Below are positions 1 to 8,633 of a stretch of 64,000 bases of DNA, piece after piece; within the stretch, counting starts at the first letter, position 1, and every line of letters begins with the position of its first letter. The notes beneath the pieces are model-generated. The model had not been told where the DNA came from, did not search any database, and saw only the letters and a list, made by a program, of their open reading frames with translations. The position numbers and the translations under genes were made by a program. The DNA is taken from assembly GCA_003284215.1 (NCBI GenBank), contig QBVW01000004.1, positions 61,137-125,136 on the forward strand. The letters are read 5' to 3'. The DNA is from SAR86 cluster bacterium AG-313-D11. GTDB taxonomy: Bacteria; Pseudomonadota; Gammaproteobacteria; Magnimaribacterales; D2472.

Positions 1-1
1 T

Positions 2-1351
2 GCTGTCACTTTTTCTTTTGTGCTTGTCGCACAAGAAGACACTGAAGGAGAGCCAACTACAATACAAGGTCTACTTCAACTGGTTGAGCAAGGCAGAATT
101 TCAGAACAAAGCGTAAACGCTCAAAGAGAAGCAGATTTTTTAGCTAATAAAAATCAGCAAGCAGCCAAACTAGCAGCAGAAAAAAGAGAATTAGCCAGGC
201 AAGAAAGAATTGCTGATGAGCTTGAAACGGAATATAAAAAGAATGATGCGATTCTAGTTGTTAAGGAAGCTGCTTATAAAAAAGAACTAGGTTCTTTAGT
301 TGAGCTTTTTGGTCACTTGCAGAGTTCTGCGGGAGAGGCTAGTGCCCTTTTTGCTGATTCCTTAACTTCTGCTCAGTATGGAAGAGACAGAGAAACATTT
401 TTAAATAATCTTTCTTCTAAAATGTCTAGCGCAACAGAACTTCCGACTATTAGAGAATTAGAAGGCCTATGGTATGAGCTTCAAAGAGAGATGGTTGCGG
501 GCTCAGAAGTTGTTTCTTTCAATGCTAATGTTATTACTCTTGATGGTGAATCAGTAGAGTGTAGCGTCACCAGAGTCGGTCTCTATAATGCTATATGTGA
601 TGGCAAATATTTAGAATATATTGGTAGCAAAGGTCAATACGCGTTTCTAGGGAAACAACCTGAAGGTCGTTATGTTAGTTCAGCAAAAAAACTTTCTAAG
701 GCTGATGTTGGTGAAGTTGTAAAGTTTGGAGTAGATCCTACTGGCCCTGTTGGCGGAAGCTTGCTAGCTAACCTAATTCAAAACCCAAGCTTAATGGAAA
801 GAGTTAATCAGGGTAGAGAAGTTGGTTACATAATTATATTTGTTGGTATATTTGGTATAGCTATAGCATTTTGGAAGTTATTTACTTTATATACTATGGG
901 TGTTGCAGTAGCTAAACAGGCTAAATCTAAGACTCATGATAAATCTAATCCTTTGGGCAGAGTGCTTGCAGTTGGTGAAGAGCATATGGGCAAGGATATT
1001 GAAACACTTGAACTTCGCCTTGCAGAAGCAATAATGGCTGAAAGACCAGCGATTGAGAGGGGAATTCCTGTTGTTAAAATTATATCAGTGGTAGCGCCAC
1101 TGGCAGGACTGCTTGGAACTGTGACAGGTATGATTGTGACCTTCCAGCAGATTACCTTATTTGGTACTGGTGATCCTAAAATTATGGCTGGTGGTATTTC
1201 ACAAGCTCTAGTTACAACTGTTTTAGGGCTGGTAGTTGCAATTCCAACAACACTTTTACACTCTTTTGCTAATTCATCTGCAAGAGGAATTATCAATGTT
1301 CTTGAAGAGCAAAGTACAGGAATTGTTGCAGAACACTCTGATTCAAAGTAA
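2..1351 (+). CDS. Long ExbB-type (TtpC-like) proton channel protein, 5' end outside window
   Basis: MotA/TolQ/ExbB-family protein of the inner membrane that helps energise TonB. The reading frame is open to the left edge (codons from base 2 encode a hydrophobic run ending in VLVAQED), so the gene and its signal peptide start upstream; the GTG at 20 is not the true start. Counting from that GTG, a coiled-coil periplasmic region lies at about residues 35-80, one membrane segment near 270-292, and the family core with two segments near 357-378 (LLGTVTGM) and 397-418. The long N-terminal extension separates it from the 174-residue ExbB that follows 7 bases later. In Vibrio and Shewanella TonB2 clusters the order is DUF3450, TtpC, ExbB, ExbD, TonB, TPR; the same order is seen here, so a DUF3450 gene is expected just off the left edge. 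Confidence 0.93.
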   Translation, partial: AVTFSFVLVAQEDTEGEPTTIQGLLQLVEQGRISEQSVNAQREADFLANKNQQAAKLAAEKRELARQERIADELETEYKKNDAILVVKEAAYKKELGSLVELFGHLQSSAGEASALFADSLTSAQYGRDRETFLNNLSSKMSSATELPTIRELEGLWYELQREMVAGSEVVSFNANVITLDGESVECSVTRVGLYNAICDGKYLEYIGSKGQYAFLGKQPEGRYVSSAKKLSKADVGEVVKFGVDPTGPVGGSLLANLIQNPSLMERVNQGREVGYIIIFVGIFGIAIAFWKLFTLYTMGVAVAKQAKSKTHDKSNPLGRVLAVGEEHMGKDIETLELRLAEAIMAERPAIERGIPVVKIISVVAPLAGLLGTVTGMIVTFQQITLFGTGDPKIMAGGISQALVTTVLGLVVAIPTTLLHSFANSSARGIINVLEEQSTGIVAEHSDSK

Positions 1352-1358
1352 TTAGATA

Positions 1359-1883
1359 ATGTTTTACGCAATTACTGAAGCATTTAACACCCTCAGAGAC
1401 TTTATGTCTGCTGGGGGAAGTGTTTTATGGCTAATTGCTATTCTAGCTGCGTTTATGTGGGCAATTATTTTAGAGAGAATTTGGTATTTTAATGCTGGTC
1501 ATCAGCTCTATATGACATCCTTAAAAGTAGAATGGGAGTCTATCGAAGATCATTCAACTTGGAAAGCCGAGCAAATTAAAGAAAAGCTTATCTCTCAAGC
1601 AAAAATTGAAGTAAACAAATATCTTTCGCTTGTTAATACATGTGTTGCATTAGCTCCTCTTTTCGGATTGCTTGGAACTGTAACTGGAATGATTGAGGTC
1701 TTCCAAGTAATGGCATTTACTGGGGGTGGTGATGCAAGATCAATGGCTGGTGGTGTTTCTAAGGCTACACTTCCAACTATGGCTGGTATGACAACTGCTC
1801 TTTCTGGAGTCTTTGCCACCATATATCTAAATTCAGCAAGAAACAGAGAAGAATTATTAATTAAAGATACAATTAAAAGTTAA
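1359..1883 (+). CDS. exbB: ExbB/TolQ-type proton channel subunit
   Basis: Second, short ExbB subunit (174 residues) of the TonB motor. It has a first membrane segment at about residues 19-44, and the conserved two-segment core with LFGLLGTVTGMIEVF near residue 100-115 followed by ATLPTMAGMTTALSGVFATIY. The GLLGTVTGM core is shared almost word for word with the long ExbB upstream, showing the two are paralogues. It lies in the middle of a five-gene operon, 7 bases after the long ExbB and 12 bases before exbD. It is expected to form the pentameric channel with ExbD that uses proton (or sodium) motive force to drive TonB. Confidence 0.95.
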   Translation: MFYAITEAFNTLRDFMSAGGSVLWLIAILAAFMWAIILERIWYFNAGHQLYMTSLKVEWESIEDHSTWKAEQIKEKLISQAKIEVNKYLSLVNTCVALAPLFGLLGTVTGMIEVFQVMAFTGGGDARSMAGGVSKATLPTMAGMTTALSGVFATIYLNSARNREELLIKDTIKS

Positions 1884-1895
1884 TAGGAGAATATT

Positions 1896-2306
1896 GTGAG
1901 AAGAAACGCTATTTCAAGTGCAGTCCAAGAGGAAGAAGCAGAAATTAATATGACCCCGATGCTTGATGTCGTATTTATCATGCTGATTTTTTTTATTGTT
2001 ACAGCAAATTTTATCAAAGAACCTGGCTTAGAAATTAATAGACCAGAATCTAATACATCCGAAACTCAAGAGAATGCAGCAATTCTAATTGCAGTCGGAG
2101 CATCTGGTGAAATATGGATGGATGGAAGAAGAATTGATGCAAGGCAAGTTAAAGCTAATGTGGTTAAATTGCTTGCTGATAATCCTCAAGGGTCTGTCGT
2201 AATTCAGGCAGATGAAAAAGCTGAGGCAGATACTATAATTAAAGTTATGGATGGCTCGAGAGAGGCAGGCGTATATAACATCTCACTTGCATCTGAGCCT
2301 AAATAG
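1896..2306 (+). CDS. exbD: ExbD/TolR-type stator subunit
   Basis: 136-residue biopolymer transport protein. It shows the family hallmark INMTPMLDVVFIMLIFFIVT at residues 17-36, in which Asp24 matches the membrane-embedded aspartate that carries protons in ExbD/TolR. The C-terminal periplasmic domain ends in DGSREAGVYNISLAS. Translation starts at a GTG preceded by TAGGAGA at 1884-1890, a good ribosome site, which supports this start. It works with the two ExbB proteins and the TonB encoded next. Confidence 0.95.
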   Translation: MRRNAISSAVQEEEAEINMTPMLDVVFIMLIFFIVTANFIKEPGLEINRPESNTSETQENAAILIAVGASGEIWMDGRRIDARQVKANVVKLLADNPQGSVVIQADEKAEADTIIKVMDGSREAGVYNISLASEPK

Positions 2307-2314
2307 AGAATAAA

Positions 2315-3031
2315 TTGAATACTGCTGCAAATAGCATAAATTCCTTCAACCAAACTATCTCAAAGGTTTTTGGTCCAATTGCAGCGTTATATCTAAAAGC
2401 ATTTAACTATAATAAATATCTGGCAGGCTCAGGGTTTGCAGCATTTATTACCCTCGGCTTATTCTTTCTTATGGTTGCTTTAATTAACCTGGGTGACAAT
2501 TCTATTCCAACTGATAATTCAAGGAAACTTGGTGACGTTATCATGCCTGATAGAGACATTGACACAATGTTTGACGATGTTGAAAAACCAGAAGAGCCTG
2601 AAGAGCAACCTGAAGATATAGCTCAGCCCGAACTAGATCTTGCTCCCCTTACTGGCGTTGATGTTAGTCTGCCAAAACCAAAAGCTAATTTTGCAGGCAG
2701 TGGTTCATTTTTTAGAGATGGTGAGTACATACCATTATTTAAAGTTACGCCTATCTATCCAAGGAGAGCGCAAGAGCGAGGAATAATGGGCTATGCAATT
2801 GTTGCATTTACAATTACTGAAACTGGAACAGTAGAAAACGCAGAGCCTCTAGAGGGTGCGTGTGGCGATCCAACAAATCCTGAAACAGTTTTTCGTCCAT
2901 GTTCTATATTTAATTCAGCTGCCTCGAGAGCTGCTGTAAAACTTAAGTATAAGCCTAAGATCGTTGATGGTAAGGCTGTAAGGGTTGATGATGTTCCACA
3001 TAAATTTACATTTATCCTCGAGGAAGATTAA
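2315..3031 (+). CDS. tonB: Energy transducer TonB
   Basis: 238-residue TonB. It starts at TTG (no ATG or GTG nearby in frame). An unusually long cytoplasmic lead of about 37 residues precedes the single membrane anchor at 38-59. A proline/glutamate-rich spacer at about 88-115 (KPEEPEEQPED) spans the periplasm, and the C-terminal TonB domain carries the VTPIYPRRAQERGIMGYAIV signature, which contacts the TonB box of outer membrane receptors. Its stop overlaps the next start (TAATG). Substrate receptors are not in the window; iron, vitamin B12 or polymer breakdown products are all possible. Confidence 0.93.
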   Translation: MNTAANSINSFNQTISKVFGPIAALYLKAFNYNKYLAGSGFAAFITLGLFFLMVALINLGDNSIPTDNSRKLGDVIMPDRDIDTMFDDVEKPEEPEEQPEDIAQPELDLAPLTGVDVSLPKPKANFAGSGSFFRDGEYIPLFKVTPIYPRRAQERGIMGYAIVAFTITETGTVENAEPLEGACGDPTNPETVFRPCSIFNSAASRAAVKLKYKPKIVDGKAVRVDDVPHKFTFILEED

Positions 3032-4509
3032 TGAAAAATTTCCTTAGACGCATACTCTCATTTACTATAATTTTAGCTTTTGCCCTTGGATCAATTGACT
3101 CATTTGCCCAAAATAACTCAAGCAACAAAGCAGAAAAAAAACAAACCTATAAAAAAGCAAGAGTCCTAACTTCAAAAACTGCAAAAAAAGTAGTGAAGGT
3201 TGTTGAAGCGCTTGAAAGACAAAAAACTGTCAGAGTGCCCGATCCTGATAACAAAGGTAAGTTCATTGAAAAAGAAGAAGATGATCCTGATTGGGCTGAA
3301 GCTAGAAGAATTTTGACAGAACTTTTAAATCAGAGGGCTGAATTAAAAAGCTATGACCGATCCGTGATGTGGAATTATTGGGGATACATTTACTTTAGTG
3401 ATGAAGATTATGATCAAGCTATGTATGCTTATGAACAACTGCTCAAAGAACCTGAAGCAACCATTCCCTTAAGAACATCCTCTCTATTAACTCTTGCTCA
3501 ATTAAATCTTGTGAAAGAGAACTGGGATAAGGGAATTCGACTTATTCTTCAATGGATGGATGAGGTTGAAAATATTACAGCCCAGTCATATTACCTGCTA
3601 GCATCAGCATACTTTCAAAAAGAAGACTATGTTCGCTCAAGATCCTCTATGGAAGAGGCCATACGACTTGCTGATGAAGAAGGCTATCGTCCAAGAGAAA
3701 ATTGGTATGTGCTTCTTGCAGCATGTTTCAATGAATTGAAAGATAGGAAAATTATAAGCGCTGCATATTCTTTAGAACAACAATTAGGAATATATGAAAT
3801 TTTGGTTAATTACTACCCCAAGAAACTATATTTCTTACAATTGGGTGGAACATATCAGCAAATGGATAGAGAAGAGGATTATATGATCACCTTAAAGGCT
3901 GCCTTTGACAAGGATCTGCTTGATAAAGAGGGTGAGTATCTTGCCTTAGCGCAACTGCTTTTAATCAGCAAAAACCCTTACTGGGCTGCTCAGGTCCTGG
4001 TAGCTGGGCAAAACAAAAAAGTGCTTGTCGATAACAAAGAAACCAAGAAAGAAGAATTAGTTCCTGTAGTCAAAGATACCGAAAAAAACCTAAAACTTTT
4101 AGCTGACTCATGGAGAATGGCTCAGGAAATCGATAAGGCTATTCCTGTTCTCGAACAAGCGGCTAAAATGTCAAAGGATGGAGATACTTACGTGCTCTTG
4201 GGCAATCTTTATTTGTTTGAAGATCGAATCAAAGACTCAATCAGAGCCATTGAAGCAGGATTAAAGAAACCTAAAGTTAAAAGTAGATCACAAGCTCAAT
4301 TAGTATTAGGGCAGGCCCATTTTGAGTTAGAAAATTTTGATGAAGCAAAAAAACAATTCAGAGCAGCTGCCAGAGATAAAGATAAACGTATTAAAAAGAC
4401 AGCTAATTCTTGGATCAAGTATGCTGAAAATGAAGAAGTCAGAGTGAAAAATCTTGCTTTAAGAAGGGATTTTATTCAGCAATCTCAAGCGAAAGAAAAA
4501 AGTTCTTAG
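3031..4509 (+). CDS. Periplasmic TPR protein of the TonB2-type operon
   Basis: 492-residue tetratricopeptide protein with a signal peptide (cleavage likely after SFA, residue 26) followed by a lysine-rich stretch and TPR helices from about residue 110 to the C-terminus. It is the last gene of the operon, and its start overlaps the tonB stop (TAATG). In Vibrio TonB2 systems a TPR protein in this position is co-transcribed with the system and is needed for full TonB2 function, so a scaffold role is likely (known for the family, inferred here). Its stop shares the tetranucleotide TTAG with the convergent folA gene. Confidence 0.88.
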   Translation: MKNFLRRILSFTIILAFALGSIDSFAQNNSSNKAEKKQTYKKARVLTSKTAKKVVKVVEALERQKTVRVPDPDNKGKFIEKEEDDPDWAEARRILTELLNQRAELKSYDRSVMWNYWGYIYFSDEDYDQAMYAYEQLLKEPEATIPLRTSSLLTLAQLNLVKENWDKGIRLILQWMDEVENITAQSYYLLASAYFQKEDYVRSRSSMEEAIRLADEEGYRPRENWYVLLAACFNELKDRKIISAAYSLEQQLGIYEILVNYYPKKLYFLQLGGTYQQMDREEDYMITLKAAFDKDLLDKEGEYLALAQLLLISKNPYWAAQVLVAGQNKKVLVDNKETKKEELVPVVKDTEKNLKLLADSWRMAQEIDKAIPVLEQAAKMSKDGDTYVLLGNLYLFEDRIKDSIRAIEAGLKKPKVKSRSQAQLVLGQAHFELENFDEAKKQFRAAARDKDKRIKKTANSWIKYAENEEVRVKNLALRRDFIQQSQAKEKSS

Positions 4510-5009
4510 TTTTTTAAATAAGTTTCAATAGAAAAATCATACTCATTATCATCATCTTGCTTAAAAGATTCTTGCGAGACTTTTTTCCAATTGCCTAAAT
4601 CTATTTGAGGATAAAAAATATCTCCCTCAATCTCACAATCAACTCTGGTCAAAACAAGTTTATTTACCATATTTTTGCTCTCCTCAAAGACATAGCCGCC
4701 TCCAATCAATACAATTTCTTCAGTTCCTTTAGTGTCTCTGCTCAACTTTTTTGCCAATTCAATTCCTTGCTGAAGAGAGCGAACTACTTCTAATCCTTCC
4801 TGAGCATTCAATTTAGTTGAGATAACTATATTCTTCCTATTTGGCAGTGGCCTCCCAATTGATTCAAATGTCTTTCTTCCCATGACAATAGCTTTATTTT
4901 GTGTGTATGCGCTGAAATGCTGAAGGTCTCTTTTCAATTTCCAAGGCAGATCATTATTCACACCTATAACAAAGTTATTGGAGAGAGCAACTAAATGCGA
5001 AATAATCAT
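4506..5009 (-). CDS. folA: Dihydrofolate reductase
   Basis: 167-residue DHFR that reduces dihydrofolate to tetrahydrofolate with NADPH. The N-terminus MIISHLVALSNNFVIG and NDLPWKLKRDLQHF place the substrate-binding acid at Asp28; VMGRKTFESIGRPLPNRKN is the NADPH-binding motif, and the ELVLIGGGYVFE-like GGG loop follows (EIVLIGGGYVFE). The gene lies 4 bases after thyA, whose product makes the dihydrofolate it recycles, at the end of the rppH-TauE-lgt-thyA-folA run. Its stop overlaps the stop of the convergent TPR gene by four bases. Confidence 0.96.
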   Translation of the reverse strand: MIISHLVALSNNFVIGVNNDLPWKLKRDLQHFSAYTQNKAIVMGRKTFESIGRPLPNRKNIVISTKLNAQEGLEVVRSLQQGIELAKKLSRDTKGTEEIVLIGGGYVFEESKNMVNKLVLTRVDCEIEGDIFYPQIDLGNWKKVSQESFKQDDDNEYDFSIETYLKN

Positions 5010-5013
5010 TTAT

Positions 5014-5880
5014 CTATATTGCCATTTGAGCTTTCAGAGCTGGATGAGATTCATATCCTTCTAAAACAAAATCATCAACAGAATAGTCATGAAGTGCTTC
5101 AATTGAATCAAGATTGGGCATAATTAATTTTGGAAGTTTTTTAGGCTCTCTACTGAGTTGCTCTTGAACCTGCTCAATGCTGTTGTTATATATGTGAGCA
5201 TCTCCAAATGTATGCACAAACTCACCAGGTGTTAGGTTTAAGATATTAGCTAAAATAGACTGGAGTAACGCATAGCTTGCAATATTAAATGGAACACCTA
5301 AGAACATATCTGCACTTCTTTGATACATTTGACAGGAAAGTCGGTCATTTTTTGAAACATAGAATTGAGACATGACATGGCAAGGGGGCAGGGCCATAGA
5401 ATCAAGTTTTTCAACATTCCATGCGCTTAATATATGCCTTCGCCCATTAGGGTTAGCTTCTAGGTCATTGATCAGCTTCTTAATCTGGTCAACTCCTCCC
5501 CAGTTTCTCCATTGAACGCCATAAACTGGGCCCAGTTTTTTTGTAGTTTCATTATTCTCATATCCAAGTTCAATACCTTGGTTATCAGCATTGTCTGTCC
5601 AAATGGTAGAAAATTTACTTAAATCTGTTAGCTCAGATCTATCTTTTTGAAATCTAATCTCTGCAAGCCTTCGTTCATCATCAGAGCCTTCTAAAAACCA
5701 TAATAGCTCCGATACAACTCCCTTCCATGCAAGTGATTTAGTTGTAACTGCAGGAAAGCCATCTTCAAGATTAAAACGAATCTGATGACCAAAAGACGAA
5801 ATAACGCCTGTCCCAGTTCTATCTCCACGATCATCACCGTGTTGTAAAATATATTCTAAAAGCTCAAGATACTGCTTCAT
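5014..5880 (-). CDS. thyA: Thymidylate synthase
   Basis: 288-residue ThyA that methylates dUMP to dTMP using methylene-tetrahydrofolate. The nucleophile is in MALPPCHVMSQF, and QMYQRSADMFLGVPFN is the folate/dUMP-binding block. It is slightly longer than the 264-residue E. coli enzyme because of a loop near residues 80-115. The start overlaps the end of lgt by 17 bases, which is a conserved lgt-thyA coupling in gammaproteobacteria. Confidence 0.97.
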   Translation of the reverse strand: MKQYLELLEYILQHGDDRGDRTGTGVISSFGHQIRFNLEDGFPAVTTKSLAWKGVVSELLWFLEGSDDERRLAEIRFQKDRSELTDLSKFSTIWTDNADNQGIELGYENNETTKKLGPVYGVQWRNWGGVDQIKKLINDLEANPNGRRHILSAWNVEKLDSMALPPCHVMSQFYVSKNDRLSCQMYQRSADMFLGVPFNIASYALLQSILANILNLTPGEFVHTFGDAHIYNNSIEQVQEQLSREPKKLPKLIMPNLDSIEALHDYSVDDFVLEGYESHPALKAQMAI

Positions 5881-6670
5881 CTTTTCTCAATGATATTATT
5901 ATTAATATGAGCCCAATTATAACCATAGGGATGCTAAGAAGTTGGCCCATGCTTAATTGTAAAGCAACAAAACCCATGTGAGAATCAGGCTGCCTAAAGT
6001 ATTCAATTAGAAATCTAATTAATCCATAAGCTAATAAGAAGCTTCCACTGACAACCCCATGCTTATTATTTTTAGCGCTAATAAAAATTAATAAAATAAA
6101 GAGGAATAAGCCTTCAAAAACTGCTTCATAAAGTTGAGAGGGGTGTCTTGTAAAGCCATATGGATCTGTTGGAAAAATAAAACCCCAGGTCCCATCAGTT
6201 GGTCTGCCGTAGAGCTCTCCATTTAAAAAGTTTCCAATTCTTACCAGCCCGAGTCCAATGGGCATTGCCATACAAATAGAATCAGCAAGCCTGAGAAAAG
6301 AAATTCTATACTGAAAAGAGTAGACATATAAACTGACAATTACCCCAATCAAACCACCATGAAAGCTTAGGCCACCCTCCCATATAAAGAATAAGCTAAG
6401 TGGATTAGATGCTAATTGATCCAATCCATAGAAAAACATGTATCCAAGCCTGCCACCGAGCATGGCACCAAATATTAACCCATATAAAAATACGATGTCG
6501 TTTACCTGATCAGCAGTTAATTGCAGCTCGCTAATAATGCGATGGCTCTTAAGATACTGAAAAATGAAGACTGCTGACAGCACCCATGTCACAGCATAAT
6601 ATTGAATTCGAAGCCAACCAATTTCAATTAAGCTAGGGTTATTAAAAAAATCTGAGAGCTCAATAATCAA
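5864..6670 (-). CDS. lgt: Prolipoprotein diacylglyceryl transferase
   Basis: 268-residue membrane enzyme that transfers diacylglycerol from phosphatidylglycerol to the lipobox cysteine, the first step of lipoprotein maturation. The Lgt signature RIGNFLNGELYGRPTDG is intact, and GGLSFHGGLIG holds the conserved catalytic-region histidine. About seven membrane segments are visible. It overlaps the TauE/SafE gene by four bases (ATGA type) and thyA by 17, implying one transcript. Confidence 0.96.
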   Translation of the reverse strand: MIIELSDFFNNPSLIEIGWLRIQYYAVTWVLSAVFIFQYLKSHRIISELQLTADQVNDIVFLYGLIFGAMLGGRLGYMFFYGLDQLASNPLSLFFIWEGGLSFHGGLIGVIVSLYVYSFQYRISFLRLADSICMAMPIGLGLVRIGNFLNGELYGRPTDGTWGFIFPTDPYGFTRHPSQLYEAVFEGLFLFILLIFISAKNNKHGVVSGSFLLAYGLIRFLIEYFRQPDSHMGFVALQLSMGQLLSIPMVIIGLILIIISLRKDEAVS

Positions 6671-7473
6671 TTTACTACCACTAAAATTCCTACCATGATC
6701 AAAAATACTCCAAAGGAGACTTTTAGCGCCTTCTCAGAAATAGAGTGACTAATGTTAGCTCCAAGCTTAGCTGTAAAAATACTAGCCAATGAAATAGATA
6801 TAACAGCTGGCCAAAAAACATACCCAACAGCCCCCATGGGGAGATTTGCATCAGTTGTTTGTCCATAATACGTATATCCAATTGCTCCTGCAGCGGCAAT
6901 CGGAACCCCACAGGCTGCTGCAGTCCCAATTCCTTTTCGAATATTGTAGCCTCCAGCAATTATTAATGGGGTTGTAAATGAGCCGCCTCCGATGCCAATG
7001 ATTGAAGATAAAAATCCTATCCAAGATCCATGTATCGGAACAATTGATTTAGATAAAGAGATCCTGCCTTTGTCTTTCTTTGCAAGAGCTTGTGTAAAAC
7101 CTGAAATCATTTCTGTGCCAATGACAATTAAGAAAATAGTAATAATCCATTTTAAATTATTATTTGAAAGAGTTACTGCGTATCCAGCTCCAACCACAGC
7201 ACCCAAAATCATGCCCACGGAGAGAGGCGCTACTAATGACCACTCCACACTGTTTTTATTATGATGAGAGAGAGCAGAAGATAGAGCAGAAAAAAATATA
7301 CTCGCCAGCGATGTGCCTATAGCCATGAGTACAATAATGGAGCTATCAAAACCCATGCCATAAAAAATAAAAATAAGGGATGGGACTAATAGGCTACCTC
7401 CACCAATTCCAAACATACCTGCAAGCAAACCCGTGCATGCACCAAGTAAAAGATAGATCAAAATTTCAATCAT
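6667..7473 (-). CDS. TauE/SafE-family sulfite exporter-like permease
   Basis: 268-residue membrane protein with the duplicated TauE/SafE motif: LLAGMFGIGGGSLLVPSL near the N-terminus and GFLSSIIGIGGGSFTTPLII in the second half, with about eight membrane segments. Family members export sulfite, sulfoacetate or other small organic anions; the substrate here is unknown. I start it at the ATG at 7473 (MIEILIYLLLG), which overlaps the rppH stop by eight bases; the longer frame to 7548 would lie inside rppH. A TauE/SafE gene between ptsP and lgt is common in Pseudomonas-type genomes, but ptsP itself is absent here. Confidence 0.88.
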   Translation of the reverse strand: MIEILIYLLLGACTGLLAGMFGIGGGSLLVPSLIFIFYGMGFDSSIIVLMAIGTSLASIFFSALSSALSHHNKNSVEWSLVAPLSVGMILGAVVGAGYAVTLSNNNLKWIITIFLIVIGTEMISGFTQALAKKDKGRISLSKSIVPIHGSWIGFLSSIIGIGGGSFTTPLIIAGGYNIRKGIGTAAACGVPIAAAGAIGYTYYGQTTDANLPMGAVGYVFWPAVISISLASIFTAKLGANISHSISEKALKVSFGVFLIMVGILVVVN

Positions 7474-7948
7474 TGTGCAGCTGGATATATTTTGGCAGGA
7501 ATTCAGCCAAGACATTTCTGTAAACCTCTCTTTTAAATGGCACAACACTGGCTAAAGCATGCCAATAGGTAGACCATTTATACTCAACGAATTCTTGAGG
7601 TATTTCATTCAGGAGGTTTATTTCTAGCTCAACATTAGCTTTAAACATGTACCACTTTTGAATTTGGCCTTTGAAATTTTTTAAACTCTTAGGCCAGGGT
7701 TGATATTGCTCGGGCAAGTCATAGTGATACCAATGGCTGCTTTTTTGAATAATCTTGACTTGGTTTTTTTTGATGCCCACTTCTTCAAATAGTTCTCTGT
7801 ATGCAGCTTGGATATGAGATTCACCATCATCAATTCCACCTTGGGGGAATTGCCAGGTTTTTTTCCCTTTTCTTCTGCAGACAAGAAGCTGATTCTTTTG
7901 ATCTAAGACAATTAAGCCAACATTTTTTCTGTAAGATTTATCATTCAT
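7466..7948 (-). CDS. rppH: RNA pyrophosphohydrolase
   Basis: 160-residue Nudix hydrolase that removes pyrophosphate from the 5' end of mRNAs to trigger decay. The Nudix box runs from Gly37 (GGIDDGESHIQAAYRELFEE, then VGI to residue 59), and the N-terminus (YRKNVGLIVLD, then WQFPQGG) is typical of RppH. It heads the minus-strand run that continues through TauE, lgt, thyA and folA. Its start codon is only 16 bases from the start of the divergent HAD gene. Confidence 0.95.
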   Translation of the reverse strand: MNDKSYRKNVGLIVLDQKNQLLVCRRKGKKTWQFPQGGIDDGESHIQAAYRELFEEVGIKKNQVKIIQKSSHWYHYDLPEQYQPWPKSLKNFKGQIQKWYMFKANVELEINLLNEIPQEFVEYKWSTYWHALASVVPFKREVYRNVLAEFLPKYIQLHND

Positions 7949-7964
7949 GTTAGATTAACTCCTT

Positions 7965-8633
7965 ATGAGCAAGCCTGAATTAGCAATTTTCGATTTAGAT
8001 AATACCATTCTAAACGGTGATTCAGATTATTCGATGATTAATTACTTGGTAGATATAAATCTGCTTGATGAAGTGGCTAAGTTAAAAAATGATGAATTCA
8101 TCAAAGATTATCAACAGGGCCAATTAGATTTTAATCAATACACGAATTTTGCCTTAAAGCCCTATGTTGGCATGACACAGGAAGAAATCAGTAAAATAAT
8201 ACTGCCTTTTGTAGAGACAATCATTGAGCCCATGATTAATATTTTTGCTCTTAAATTGATTCATGATCATTATGATAAAGGTCATACAATATTACTTGCG
8301 AGTGCAACCAATGAGTTAATTGTGAAGCCAATAGCTCAAAGACTCGACATTAATAATGTTATTGGCACTAAGGTCGAATTTAAAGATAAGAAATGCACAG
8401 GGGAGTTTATCCCGCCATCAGCACTGGGTGTGGGGAAATTAAAATTAGTAGAAATCTGGATGCAAGCTCATCAATACGATGATTTTTCTGGAGTGACATT
8501 TTATTCAGACTCTATCAATGACTTACCTTTAATGGAATCTGTTGAATTTCCAAAGGCTGTAAACCCAGATATAAAGCTTGAGACAATCTCTAATGAGAGG
8601 GGCTGGGAAGTAATCTATTTGCCGATAATTTAG
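7965..8633 (+). CDS. HAD-superfamily IB phosphatase
   Basis: 222-residue haloacid dehalogenase-type hydrolase. Motif I is [13 protein letters not shown] at residues 9-21 (nucleophile Asp9 or the equivalent first Asp of DLDNT), motif II lies in [11 protein letters not shown], and motif III/IV in [13 protein letters not shown]. This arrangement is that of subfamily IB, related to phosphoserine phosphatase and to phosphatases of histidinol or lipid phosphates. In many gammaproteobacteria a HAD-IB gene sits divergently next to rppH, as here. The substrate cannot be told from the sequence. Its stop shares TTAG with gcvP. Confidence 0.88.
   Translation: MSKPELAIFDLDNTILNGDSDYSMINYLVDINLLDEVAKLKNDEFIKDYQQGQLDFNQYTNFALKPYVGMTQEEISKIILPFVETIIEPMINIFALKLIHDHYDKGHTILLASATNELIVKPIAQRLDINNVIGTKVEFKDKKCTGEFIPPSALGVGKLKLVEIWMQAHQYDDFSGVTFYSDSINDLPLMESVEFPKAVNPDIKLETISNERGWEVIYLPII

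Noticed and set aside
934..1371. Minus-strand open frame of 145 codons
   Set aside because: It is an antisense shadow of the long exbB and has no recognisable protein features.
7474..7548. Longer N-terminus for the TauE/SafE permease
   Set aside because: It would sit within rppH and encodes a polar lead unlike the family; ATG 7473 begins directly at the first membrane segment.
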